Source of the DNA: JBGSON01 sp041739085
Lineage (GTDB): Bacteria > Patescibacteriota > Gracilibacteria > CAIRYL01
Length of the DNA: 19,210 bases
NCBI GenBank assembly: GCA_041739085.1
Contig: JBGSON010000007.1
Span: forward strand, 1 to 19,210
Reading direction: 5' to 3'
Shown here: piece by piece, positions 1-7,288 of the stretch
Layout: each line of letters starts with the position of its first letter
Position numbering within the stretch: the first letter of the stretch is position 1
The notes under the pieces: model-generated
What the model saw: only the letters and a program-made list of their open reading frames with translations
The model's database searches: none
What the model was told of the DNA's origin: nothing
Made by a program: the position numbers and the translations under genes

Positions 1-2754
1 GGAGTTGTCTCAAGCCTCCTCGTAAACGCGGTAAAAATCGGTGTAAAAGGAGCAATAGGAGCGGTGAAATTCACCATAAGAAATCCATTTGAAGCCCTTG
101 GAATTGGAGTCGCCACCTATGCTGCAATTCGAAGAAGGAAGGAGATTGTCGACAAATTTCTCACTGTGGCATATCCCTCAGAATCTCGGGTCGAAGCGAA
201 AGCGTCGATGCAAAACTGGCTCTACGATGCGCTCGATGTTTATACCGATGAGCAGCAGGAATACAGTCCGAAAGAAAGAGAAGGAGCGCTGCGGGCCTTC
301 AGGTCGTCCAATGAGAGCAGGGCAGTTATCGATACCGTGATGAAGAAACTCGACATCAAGGACGAGGCACAGAGAACAAAACTCTATGCATTCGCGGGGA
401 TCGGAACTCAGCCTCAGGGAGAAATGAAGGAAGAAGAAAGAGAGCGTCTCGCGAATGAATTCCGGGGACGTCAGGGAGGGAAGGAGAAACAGATCGTCAT
501 GGATGCGATCCTTACGGAACTCTATGGCGACGATGAAACGGATGAGAAGAAGCGGATGAAAAAAACGCTCTACGGCTGGGCACGGATCAATGTCGATCCA
601 AAGACAAATCTCGATGTCTTCCAGGACAATCTCATCAAATCCCTTATTCAGGATCCGCTGAAGACGATTAAAGAACGTTCTGCGGAAGTGCTCGAGAGAT
701 TTAAGAAGGGAGAGATCGCATTTGGGCTCTGGGAGGCAACGAAAGGAGTTGTCCTTTTTCTCGGCACTGATCTGAACATTCCGCTTCAGCTCGCGGATCT
801 CACTTTCGAGCAACTGACGACGAGCATTCCCTTTATCTTCAGTGATGAAAATCAGGGGAGCGTCGTAGTTCCGCTCATGACGACCGCGGGAGCATGCCTC
901 GTTTTCGGATCGATGACGATGGGAGGACTGAAAGCATATCCCGTGCTTTTCAAATCTGGAACCACAGGATTCCAAACGTTCAAGAGAATGCTCAAAACTC
1001 TTGTCCCGGGAAGTGATGAATGGAGATTCGTCATGTGGTCCAGTATTGAAACTCCTTTTCTTCCGCTCATCAAACGGTTCAAATACGGCGGGATGATCGG
1101 GACGATCGAATCCTCATTACTCCGGATAGAACAGGCGCTTGCCACTGGCACTCCGGACTGGAAGCTCATACTCAAGGAGGCTGAAAATATTGAGAATCTT
1201 ATCCCCGATGATCTTGCGCATCTCAGAAAACAAATTTCAGGAAGCAGGTCTTATTATCGGTGGGTGGAAGAGATGGATCAGGTGAAAAAGATCGCGTTTT
1301 CCATGACTGGCGAAGTTGTTCTCCAAAAACCAGATCCCACAAAAATCCGTGATTGGACGAAGGTCATCCGTCAGAGAACGACCACATTCAGCACAGAAAT
1401 CTCAAGTGTGATCACGAGGATCGAGCTCTTCATGAAAGGAGACATCAGGGGAGCGATGAGACTTTCTTCCGTACGAAAAGCACTTGAGGAAGCAGAGCAG
1501 GGAATTCCCAGGAGCGGTATGAACGCAGACAGAATCTTAGAAGGAAAAGCACCGCGAGAACTTCAGGCATCTCTTGATGATCTCAAGGTAAAACTCCCGG
1601 GGCTCAAAGGAGCGGAAAAAGTAGCCGCACTCCGCGAGATCAGCGCTCTCGAAGCGCGACTCAATCCCGGGAAGGTCCCTGCGGTAGATATCAAGAAGAG
1701 CGTTGAGGGTCTGTCTGGAGAGGCGAAAGTCGCGCGAGTGGCGGAACTCTCCGCGGAAATGGAAGGACGCGTGGCGGGGATGGATGCTTATGTCCGCGCG
1801 GAAGTGGCGAAGATCGAAGAGACGGCAAAAAGACTCGGAAAAACACTCGATGATCCTGAAATAGCCAAACTGTTGAAGAAACTGGAAGGGGAAGTCGGCC
1901 CTTTTGTGCAGGATCGGGCAAAAGCGGTAACGGCACTCAATGAAGCGTATGAATCCATCCCAAAAGCTGAAAGGCCGCCCCACCTCAAGAATCAGGTGCT
2001 CCGAGGGACCTGCGGACCGAAGGGAAGCACGTTCATGCGATTCAAGGGTGAAATGAAGGGACGTCTGAAAATAGGTGCGATCATCTCCCTTGGGATGTTC
2101 ATGGTGAATTGTGTCACCGAGAAAGATCCGGAAAAAGAAATATGGGAGATGATGAAGGATTTTGGTCCGCAAGCGGGACAGATCATTCTCGATATTCTCC
2201 CTCTCGCAGGGACGTATTCGCTTTTCCACAGCGCAGTTACTGGAAAGCAGATCGTTACGGGAGAGGAGACAAGCCGATGGGGAAGTCTAGGATGGGGAGT
2301 CGTGAGTCTCCTTTCGGATGCGGCTCTTGTTGCCGGGACAATCGGCACCGGCGGAGTCGCGGCGGCGGCGACGCCGGCAGTTGCGGCGGGACGTCTCGCG
2401 GTAATGGTAAAAAGAGGAGGGAAAATAGCGCTTACGGCAGAAAAAATGATGGCAAAATGGCCGAAGATCGCGAGTCTTATGGAGAGGATCGGAACGAGCA
2501 GATTCGCGGAGATCGTCTGGAAATTTATGCAGGGGGGAAAGCCGACTATCGCGGCAGGACTCGAAAGAAGAGCGCTTCAGGCCACTGTCGGCGGTATGGC
2601 TCTCACGGCAGGAACGATGGGATACTCCTATTTCATCGGAGGCCATGAGACATATGTCGCGGAAGATAATCGCGAAGCTGTCATCCGGGAATCAGAGGCG
2701 GCAATGGCTGCTCTGGCCAATCCTGAGGCTTCTTCTCAAGCTCAAGCAGCATGA
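1..2754 (+). CDS. Large helical membrane protein of unknown function, 5' end outside the window
   Basis: I recognise no family. The frame is open from base 1, and the 21 codons before the GTG at 64 encode a plausible hydrophobic stretch, so the gene probably begins upstream and GTG 64 is not the true start. Counting from GTG 64 there are 896 residues. Charged helical sequence fills about 25-220. Likely membrane segments lie near 268-288, 668-684, 704-722, 741-780 (Gly/Ala-rich) and 838-858. Between about 495 and 640 the protein is rich in Ala, Glu, Lys and Arg, as in a coiled coil, and holds two similar units at about 512-534 and 548-570. The C-terminus is Ala/Gln-rich. Its TGA overlaps the ATG of the next gene, so the two are probably translated together. 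The length, mixed soluble and membrane regions and lack of enzyme motifs suggest a structural or envelope role, but that is only a guess. Confidence 0.75.
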   Translation, partial: GVVSSLLVNAVKIGVKGAIGAVKFTIRNPFEALGIGVATYAAIRRRKEIVDKFLTVAYPSESRVEAKASMQNWLYDALDVYTDEQQEYSPKEREGALRAFRSSNESRAVIDTVMKKLDIKDEAQRTKLYAFAGIGTQPQGEMKEEERERLANEFRGRQGGKEKQIVMDAILTELYGDDETDEKKRMKKTLYGWARINVDPKTNLDVFQDNLIKSLIQDPLKTIKERSAEVLERFKKGEIAFGLWEATKGVVLFLGTDLNIPLQLADLTFEQLTTSIPFIFSDENQGSVVVPLMTTAGACLVFGSMTMGGLKAYPVLFKSGTTGFQTFKRMLKTLVPGSDEWRFVMWSSIETPFLPLIKRFKYGGMIGTIESSLLRIEQALATGTPDWKLILKEAENIENLIPDDLAHLRKQISGSRSYYRWVEEMDQVKKIAFSMTGEVVLQKPDPTKIRDWTKVIRQRTTTFSTEISSVITRIELFMKGDIRGAMRLSSVRKALEEAEQGIPRSGMNADRILEGKAPRELQASLDDLKVKLPGLKGAEKVAALREISALEARLNPGKVPAVDIKKSVEGLSGEAKVARVAELSAEMEGRVAGMDAYVRAEVAKIEETAKRLGKTLDDPEIAKLLKKLEGEVGPFVQDRAKAVTALNEAYESIPKAERPPHLKNQVLRGTCGPKGSTFMRFKGEMKGRLKIGAIISLGMFMVNCVTEKDPEKEIWEMMKDFGPQAGQIILDILPLAGTYSLFHSAVTGKQIVTGEETSRWGSLGWGVVSLLSDAALVAGTIGTGGVAAAATPAVAAGRLAVMVKRGGKIALTAEKMMAKWPKIASLMERIGTSRFAEIVWKFMQGGKPTIAAGLERRALQATVGGMALTAGTMGYSYFIGGHETYVAEDNREAVIRESEAAMAALANPEASSQAQAA

Positions 2755-2990
2755 TTTTTCCCCCTCCCATGATCTCTCCGAAACATTTCGCTCAAGTTCT
2801 CAAAAACTCCTCTCTTGATCCCCAGGACAAAGTCGCGATCCTCAATCTTCTTCCGACTCTGACGCCGGAGCAGATCGAAGAAATCGGAAAGATCCTCGAA
2901 GAGGACAACGCGAAGCAGGAAGACGCGCTCAGCAAAGCGAAGCTCAAAGTGGATGTGCTGATGAAGAAGCTAGGAGAAGAAAAAGAGTAG
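2751..2990 (+). CDS. Small helical protein (79 aa), coupled to the large membrane protein
   Basis: The ATG overlaps the upstream stop codon in an ATGA arrangement, which points to translational coupling and supports this start; a second ATG seven codons in is an alternative. The protein is hydrophilic and appears fully helical. An N-terminal segment reads like a short helix bundle, with a repeated Leu-Thr-Pro-Glu-Gln style helix cap near residue 36, followed by a Lys/Glu-rich C-terminal helix that may form a coiled coil. There is no signal peptide, membrane segment or metal motif. I do not recognise a family. Its coupling suggests a soluble cytoplasmic partner or accessory of the large membrane protein. 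It is the last gene of its transcription unit, and a large inverted repeat starts directly after its stop codon. Confidence 0.7.
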   Translation: MIFPPPMISPKHFAQVLKNSSLDPQDKVAILNLLPTLTPEQIEEIGKILEEDNAKQEDALSKAKLKVDVLMKKLGEEKE

Positions 2991-3093
2991 GCGAGTATTC
3001 AAGTTAGCAAGTGTTCAAGTAAGCACGTGCTCAGGTGAATAATCACTTGTTGACTTGCTCGCTTGCCAACTTGAACACTTACCCACTTACTTC
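2991..3093. repeat. Inverted repeat with arms made of 8-base units, between convergent gene ends
   Basis: The left arm (about 2992-3038) is a run of diverged 8-base units starting AAGT: AAGTTAGC, AAGTGTTC, AAGTAAGC, ACGTGCTC, AGGTGAAT. The right arm (about 3044-3090) has the complementary form: ACTTGTTG, ACTTGCTC, GCTTGCCA, ACTTGAAC, ACTTACCC. The core AAGTGTTCAAGT at 3009-3020 is perfectly complementary to 3069-3080. The element lies between the stop of the 79-residue protein and the stop of nadA and reaches the last bases of nadA. It could fold in either transcript, but no T-run follows it, so calling it a terminator is only inference. Two inverted repeats of the same design but different unit sequence occur later in the window. 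Confidence 0.75.
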
Positions 3094-4078
3094 ATCGAAG
3101 TTCCATCATCCTCTCGATGCACTGCTTCGCCTTCTCCGCGATGGCCGGATCCACAGTAACGACGTATTTTCCCTCAAGGAGAGACTCGCGGATATTCCCG
3201 AGAGTGATCTCCTTCATGTTCATGCAGCTCCCCATGAGGGGATAGAAATCCTTTTCCGGAACATCCGAGCGAAGTTTCCAGACCATGCCGTCCTCCGTCC
3301 CGATCAGATATTCCCTTGCGTCATCTTCCTGGGCGAATTTTGCCATACCTCCGGTTCCGCAAACATGATCAGCGTATTTCAGGAATTTATTCGGCGTTTC
3401 CGGATGCATGATGATCTTCGCTCCGGGATGTTTCTCTTTTTCCATGAGGATCCTCTCTACGGAGATCCTCGTATGGACCGCGCAGAAACCCCTCCAGGGG
3501 ATGATCTTTTTTTTCGTCTTCCCCGCGACGTATTCCGCGAGATTCTCGTCCGGCGCAAAAATCACTTCATCCTGGGGAAGGCTTTCCACCGCTGCGACTG
3601 CGTTCGCCGAGGTGCAACAGATATCTGCGATGGCCTTAACAGAAGCAGCGGAATTGATGTAGAGACAGACACCGGCTTTCGGATGCAATTCCTTAAATTT
3701 CGCGAGTCTTTCCGCACTGATCATATCCGCCATGTAGCACCCGGCTCGAAGAGACGGAAGGAGGACTTTTTTCCCGGGATTCAGGAGATGCGCCGTTTCC
3801 GCCATGAAGTGGACTCCGGCAAAGACAATGATCTCGGCATCCGTTGCCATCGCTTTTTTCGACAGTTCAAAGGAATCTCCGACTACATCCGCGACTTCAA
3901 AAATCTCAGGCCGCATATAATTGTGGGCGAGGATGACCGCTTTTTTTTTCTTTTTCAACTCCAGGATCTCGCGGATGAGAGATTTTTGGCCATCAGAGAG
4001 CGGGAATTTTTTCACGAGAGGAACAGTGTGTCCCCATTGTGAGAGAAAACCAGGAACGGAGGCAACCTGAATTCCCAT
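3092..4078 (-). CDS. nadA: Quinolinate synthase NadA
   Basis: NadA condenses iminoaspartate with dihydroxyacetone phosphate to quinolinate in de novo NAD synthesis, using a [4Fe-4S] cluster in the cytoplasm. The protein has 328 residues, normal for the family. Visible hallmarks are the HNY motif at 52-54, the GDS segment at 67-69, the INSAASVKA segment at 141-149, a CTSANAV segment at 155-161, and three cysteines in the positions expected for cluster ligands: 114 (AGCYMADM), 199 (GFCAVH) and 285 (GSCMNMK). The usual HPEC motif reads HPET at 225-228; its His and Glu are the residues known to matter in the family, so activity is still expected. No nadB or nadC lies nearby, so the iminoaspartate source is not in this window. 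It lies 67 bases downstream of the coiled-coil gene and may share its promoter. No ribosome binding site is visible before the ATG. Confidence 0.96.
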   Translation of the reverse strand: MGIQVASVPGFLSQWGHTVPLVKKFPLSDGQKSLIREILELKKKKKAVILAHNYMRPEIFEVADVVGDSFELSKKAMATDAEIIVFAGVHFMAETAHLLNPGKKVLLPSLRAGCYMADMISAERLAKFKELHPKAGVCLYINSAASVKAIADICCTSANAVAAVESLPQDEVIFAPDENLAEYVAGKTKKKIIPWRGFCAVHTRISVERILMEKEKHPGAKIIMHPETPNKFLKYADHVCGTGGMAKFAQEDDAREYLIGTEDGMVWKLRSDVPEKDFYPLMGSCMNMKEITLGNIRESLLEGKYVVTVDPAIAEKAKQCIERMMELR

Positions 4079-4145
4079 TTTTTTGTTTCAGGGATCACGA
4101 AAAACACATCCACAACGGACAGAGCCCAAACAAAATATCAGTTGT

Positions 4146-4682
4146 TTAGAATTTTATGGATGCAAGGGATTCTCTTTTTACGACTTTTTCGTATAGCATT
4201 TTCAGGAATTCGATGGCGAAAGAACCCATCTCCGTTAAAAGGACTTTCAGGCTCCGGAGCTTCTCAAAAGCTGCTGCGAGTTTATGCGCGAATTTTATCG
4301 CATTGCTTTCCCATTTCTTCACTTCTTTCTTGAGTTCTCCGATCTCCCTGCTGATGGCGGCCTTTACCTTGACCTTCATAATTCTTGGGGTCGGGGGAGG
4401 GGAAACCATTTCGAGGGAAGCGCGGATCTCATCTTCTGTCGGGCTCTTTGAGTCCCCTGAGGAAGCAGAACGTGAAGAAGGATCTTCGGATGCGGAATGG
4501 TCTTTCTCACGGATCTCATTTCCCTCCATGCCGGAAAGGATTTCTGAAGTCCCGCCGGAGGTCTCGATACCGACAACGCCCGCTTCCACCTTTGAGGAAA
4601 GATTATTTGGGTTTATGATTTCCGGGGAAAGGATCCCTTCTTTTATCTCTCTTGCCGATTCTTTCAGCTTCTGATCGTCCAT
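4146..4682 (-). CDS. Disordered / coiled-coil protein of unknown function (178 aa)
   Basis: I recognise no family. Residues 1-90 are rich in Ser, Glu, Gly, Pro and Asp and look disordered. From about residue 95 the protein becomes a Lys/Glu-rich helix, then an amphipathic segment with regularly spaced Leu, Ile, Phe and Ala to the C-terminus, consistent with a coiled coil or helical hairpin. There is no signal peptide or clear membrane helix. The opposite strand also has a long open frame (4156-4674), but three things favour the minus strand: its composition, a near-consensus promoter immediately upstream, and transcription in line with nadA downstream. The ATG is about 15 bases from the inferred transcription start and has no Shine-Dalgarno motif. 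It could be a scaffold or nucleoid-type protein, but nothing in the sequence settles this. Confidence 0.65.
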   Translation of the reverse strand: MDDQKLKESAREIKEGILSPEIINPNNLSSKVEAGVVGIETSGGTSEILSGMEGNEIREKDHSASEDPSSRSASSGDSKSPTEDEIRASLEMVSPPPTPRIMKVKVKAAISREIGELKKEVKKWESNAIKFAHKLAAAFEKLRSLKVLLTEMGSFAIEFLKMLYEKVVKRESLASIKF

Positions 4683-4703
4683 ATTTTTGCGTAGCAGTTT
4701 TTA

Positions 4704-4732
4704 AGGATAAGATAAGTTTTCATAATTGTCAA
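4704..4732 (-). promoter_or_regulatory. Sigma70-type promoter for the coiled-coil gene (and probably nadA)
   Basis: On the minus strand a perfect -35 box TTGACA (4732-4727) is followed after exactly 17 bases by the -10 box TATCCT (4709-4704). The inferred transcription start near 4697 leaves a leader of only about 15 bases before the ATG at 4682, with no Shine-Dalgarno motif. Confidence 0.72.
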
Positions 4733-4781
4733 GGATTCTCTCACCCCATCCCTCCCCTTCCCCTTTTCAAATCCGATTCGG

Positions 4782-4787
4782 TATAAT
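4782..4787 (+). promoter_or_regulatory. -10 box TATAAT for the MgtC-dxr unit
   Basis: A perfect TATAAT lies in the 162-base divergent spacer. No good -35 box is found 16-18 bases upstream, where the sequence is C/T-rich. Transcription would start near 4794, only about six bases before the ATG of a nine-codon frame and about 50 bases before the MgtC-family gene. Confidence 0.5.
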
Positions 4788-4799
4788 CCATTCCGAAGC

Positions 4800-4829
4800 A
4801 TGAGTAAAGGAAATCCCAGTTTCAAATGA
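4800..4829 (+). CDS. Possible nine-codon leader frame upstream of the MgtC-family gene
   Basis: An ATG at 4800 opens a frame for MSKGNPSFK, ended by TGA at 4827-4829, 15 bases before the start of the MgtC-family gene. It begins about six bases after the transcription start predicted from the TATAAT box, so it would be the first start codon in the mRNA. Short leader frames are known to control mgtC in enteric bacteria, but nothing here shows homology to those. It may equally be a chance frame. Confidence 0.25.
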   Translation: MSKGNPSFK

Positions 4830-4844
4830 TTTTTCTCCTCTCCC

Positions 4845-6128
4845 ATGAACGCACCCATCGATGTCCTTTTTTCTCTCGTCATGGCCGTGGCGCTAGGAGG
4901 GCTCATCGGGCTAGAAAGGGAGATGCGGACAAAAGAACAGGAGTCGGAGACCCAATTTGGAGGACTCCGGACATTTTCGATGCTCAGTCTCCTCGGATAT
5001 CTCGGGGGCTATCTGACGCTTGGGGAAAAGAACTTCTGGTTTCTCGGGATTCTCTTTTTTCTTGCGGTGAGTTTTATGCTCGTCTCCCACGCCTATCTCT
5101 GTTTCCGGAAGGATCAGATCGGCATTACTTCTGAACTCTCCGCGCTTGCCTGCTTTGTTCTCGGAATCCTTATCGCTCACGGCGATACTTTTCTCGCCAT
5201 TGCCGCGAGTGTCCTTTTTACCGGTCTTCTTGCGTTCAAGAAATGGCTTCACACCATGGCGCGGGAGATGAGCGGGAGCGAACTTGTCGCTATCCTCAAG
5301 TTTCTTATTGTCTCTTTTATCATCCTTCAAGTCATGCCGTCCCAGTGGATCGATCCCTGGGGATTTTTTGACTGGCGGCCGAAGATCATCTGGCTCATGG
5401 TCGTTTTTGTCGCAGCGATTCGGTTCGTCGGGTATTTTCTCGCGAAGTTCATCGGATCGGAGAAGGGGATCATCCTCTCCGGAGTCGTGGGTGGATTCGT
5501 TTCCTCTACCGCTGTTACGAGCGGGCTTTCGCTTGAGTCGAAAGGACAGACAAAGATCACCTCATTCCTCATGGCGATCCTCGTCGCGACCGGGATCATG
5601 TTCTTCCGCGTCATACTGGAGATTTCCTTTCTCTCCCGCGATCTCTTGAGTTATTTGGCTTATCCTCTCTTGGCCATGGGGCTTTCCGCGTTCGCGATCA
5701 CCGCAGTGATCCATTTTTTCCAAAAGAAGATGGAGAAGAAACTGGACTCTCCCATCACCATCACGCAGCCGTTTGAAATGAAATCAGCGCTCATCTTTGG
5801 CGCCTTTTTTCTCGGGATACTCCTTCTCTCCGATAAAATCGGTTCGGTCGATGCAGTTGCGAATGCCGGACTCATCATCACGGGAGGGATCGCCGGACTC
5901 ACCGATGTCGATGCGATCACCCTTGCCATGTCGAATCTCGCAGACGGCGGAGGGATACCATTTGCGCTCGCCGCACGAGTCGTCTTCGTCGCCGTTATCG
6001 TGAATACTCTTGTCAAAGGAGGGATCGTGTTTCTTTTCGGATCAAGGCGGCTTTTCCGCGGGCTCATCCTCTCGCTCGCCGTGATTCTCGGAGTCGGTGC
6101 GGCTACGTTTTTTCTCACGGCAACCTGA
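4845..6128 (+). CDS. MgtC/SapB-family plus DUF4010 integral membrane protein
   Basis: This 427-residue protein joins an N-terminal MgtC/SapB-type domain (about 1-140) to a C-terminal DUF4010-type membrane domain (about 190-420). The MgtC signature is visible as GGLIGLERE at 18-26 followed by FGGLRTFSMLSLLG at 38-51. About ten hydrophobic segments are spread along the chain, so it sits in the cytoplasmic membrane. MgtC relatives are linked to growth in low magnesium and to control of membrane ATP synthase, but the role of the DUF4010 fusion is not established. The C-terminal half has Gly/Ala-rich helices, with a GLTDVDAITLAM segment near residue 350 that is typical of DUF4010. The gene overlaps dxr by one base (ATGA), so the two should be co-translated. 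There is no Shine-Dalgarno motif before the ATG; the upstream bases are pyrimidine-rich. Confidence 0.88.
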   Translation: MNAPIDVLFSLVMAVALGGLIGLEREMRTKEQESETQFGGLRTFSMLSLLGYLGGYLTLGEKNFWFLGILFFLAVSFMLVSHAYLCFRKDQIGITSELSALACFVLGILIAHGDTFLAIAASVLFTGLLAFKKWLHTMAREMSGSELVAILKFLIVSFIILQVMPSQWIDPWGFFDWRPKIIWLMVVFVAAIRFVGYFLAKFIGSEKGIILSGVVGGFVSSTAVTSGLSLESKGQTKITSFLMAILVATGIMFFRVILEISFLSRDLLSYLAYPLLAMGLSAFAITAVIHFFQKKMEKKLDSPITITQPFEMKSALIFGAFFLGILLLSDKIGSVDAVANAGLIITGGIAGLTDVDAITLAMSNLADGGGIPFALAARVVFVAVIVNTLVKGGIVFLFGSRRLFRGLILSLAVILGVGAATFFLTAT

Positions 6129-7210
6129 TGGCAAAATCTGTTCTCCTCCTCGGGGCAACTGGGTCTATCGGAACTCAGACAATCGATATTCTCCAGCTTT
6201 TTCAGAATGACTTTATCCTCGCCGGAGTTTCCGCATACGGAAAAAATCTCGATAAACTCCAAAATCTCCTGAATGGATTTGCACCCCTGTTCATCCATGT
6301 GTTTGATGAAGTTGCTCTTACAAAAGCAAAGGAGATTTTTCCGAAAGCAAAATTTTATTCCGGGGAAGAGGGACTTCGGAGGATCGTAGATGAGAGCGGA
6401 GCGGATCTTGTGGTGAACGCAGTCCCCGGAGAGGTCGGAGCGATCCCGAGCATGGAAGCAGTCGCCCTTGGAAAAAAACTCCTCCTCGCGAATAAAGAAT
6501 CCCTTGTCGTGAGCGGAGAAAAACTCATGGAGATGAAAAAGAAGACGGGCGCGGAGATCATTCCGCTTGATTCGGAGGCTTCCGCGATATGGCAGATCCT
6601 CATGGGGAAGAATATCGAGGAAGTAGAAAAAATATACCTCACCTGCTCCGGCGGTCCGTTTCGGAGCAAAGAGAATTGGCCAGTTGAGAAGTTAAAATCC
6701 GTCACTCCTGAAGAGGCCCTCGCTCATCCGAAATGGAACATGGGACCGAAAATCACCATCGATTCCGCGACGCTTATGAACAAGGCGTTTGAGATCATCG
6801 AGATATGTCGGCTCTTCGAGTTACCTCCGGAGAAGATCGAAGTCGTCATCCATCCGGAAGCAATTATTCATTCTGCGGTGGGCTTCCGCGACGGGCAGAT
6901 CCTTGCTCATATGGGAAAGCCTGACATGAGGCTCATCATCGCGTTCGGACTCTTTGAAGGAAAAAAGCGTCCGGCTCTTCCGATGGAAAAATTCTCCTTC
7001 TTCGGTTCGACGCTCACGTTTGAAAAACCGGATGAGGAGAGGTTTCCGTCGCTCCGCTTTTCGAGAGAAGCATTGAGGAGTGGAGAAAAAGCATGTGGAG
7101 AACTTTGCCGGAGAAATGACAGAGCGGTGGCGCGATTCCTCGGGGGAGAAATCGGTTTTCTGGATATATTTCAAGCAGTCGAGGAGACCAAGAGAGTAAT
7201 GGAAAGTTAA
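6128..7210 (+). CDS. dxr: 1-deoxy-D-xylulose 5-phosphate reductoisomerase
   Basis: Dxr converts 1-deoxyxylulose 5-phosphate to 2-C-methylerythritol 4-phosphate with NADPH and a divalent metal, the first committed step of the MEP isoprenoid pathway. The 360 residues are somewhat short for the family (about 380-400). Visible features are the dinucleotide motif GATGSIG at 9-15, ANKES at 121-125, metal-ligand residues D148 and E150 in DSE, SGGPF at 174-178, the mobile-loop HPKWNMG at 200-206, and SATLMNK at 213-219 followed by E222. Two family positions are changed: the usual DSEH is DSEA (Ala151), and the C-terminal NAANEVAV-type motif reads CRRNDRAV at about 327-334. HPQS near 242 reads HPEA. 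It therefore looks like a diverged but probably working enzyme. It is coupled to the MgtC-family gene; no other MEP gene lies in the window. Confidence 0.95.
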   Translation: MAKSVLLLGATGSIGTQTIDILQLFQNDFILAGVSAYGKNLDKLQNLLNGFAPLFIHVFDEVALTKAKEIFPKAKFYSGEEGLRRIVDESGADLVVNAVPGEVGAIPSMEAVALGKKLLLANKESLVVSGEKLMEMKKKTGAEIIPLDSEASAIWQILMGKNIEEVEKIYLTCSGGPFRSKENWPVEKLKSVTPEEALAHPKWNMGPKITIDSATLMNKAFEIIEICRLFELPPEKIEVVIHPEAIIHSAVGFRDGQILAHMGKPDMRLIIAFGLFEGKKRPALPMEKFSFFGSTLTFEKPDEERFPSLRFSREALRSGEKACGELCRRNDRAVARFLGGEIGFLDIFQAVEETKRVMES

Positions 7211-7233
7211 AAAATGTTGAAACGGGGAGTTTC
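7209..7233 (-). terminator. Weak candidate terminator for the three-helix membrane protein gene
   Basis: GAAAC (7219-7223) and GTTTC (7229-7233) form a five-base-pair stem with a five-base loop. Read on the minus strand, the hairpin is followed four bases later by six T (7214-7209), which overlap the dxr stop codon. The stem is short, so this is only a candidate. Confidence 0.3.
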
Positions 7234-7288
7234 CCGATAATTTGAAAACTATCCACCCTTCGTGCGTTCTGACTCTTTCTTGATTTCG

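Noticed and set aside
178..975. A 265-codon minus-strand frame inside the first gene
   Set aside because: Cys/Phe/Arg/His-rich translation typical of the antisense of a biased coding sequence; the plus-strand gene continues across it.
3035..4042. A 335-codon open frame on the plus strand opposite nadA
   Set aside because: It lies entirely antisense to a clear NadA with all its motifs, and its translation has no recognisable domain.
4156..4674. A 172-codon plus-strand frame opposite the coiled-coil gene
   Set aside because: The minus-strand frame has a near-consensus promoter and a more natural composition. I cannot fully exclude the plus frame.
6128..7210. Frameshift as the cause of the odd Dxr C-terminal motif
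   Set aside because: Neither alternative frame restores the usual motif, and good family sequence resumes directly afterwards, so natural divergence is more likely.
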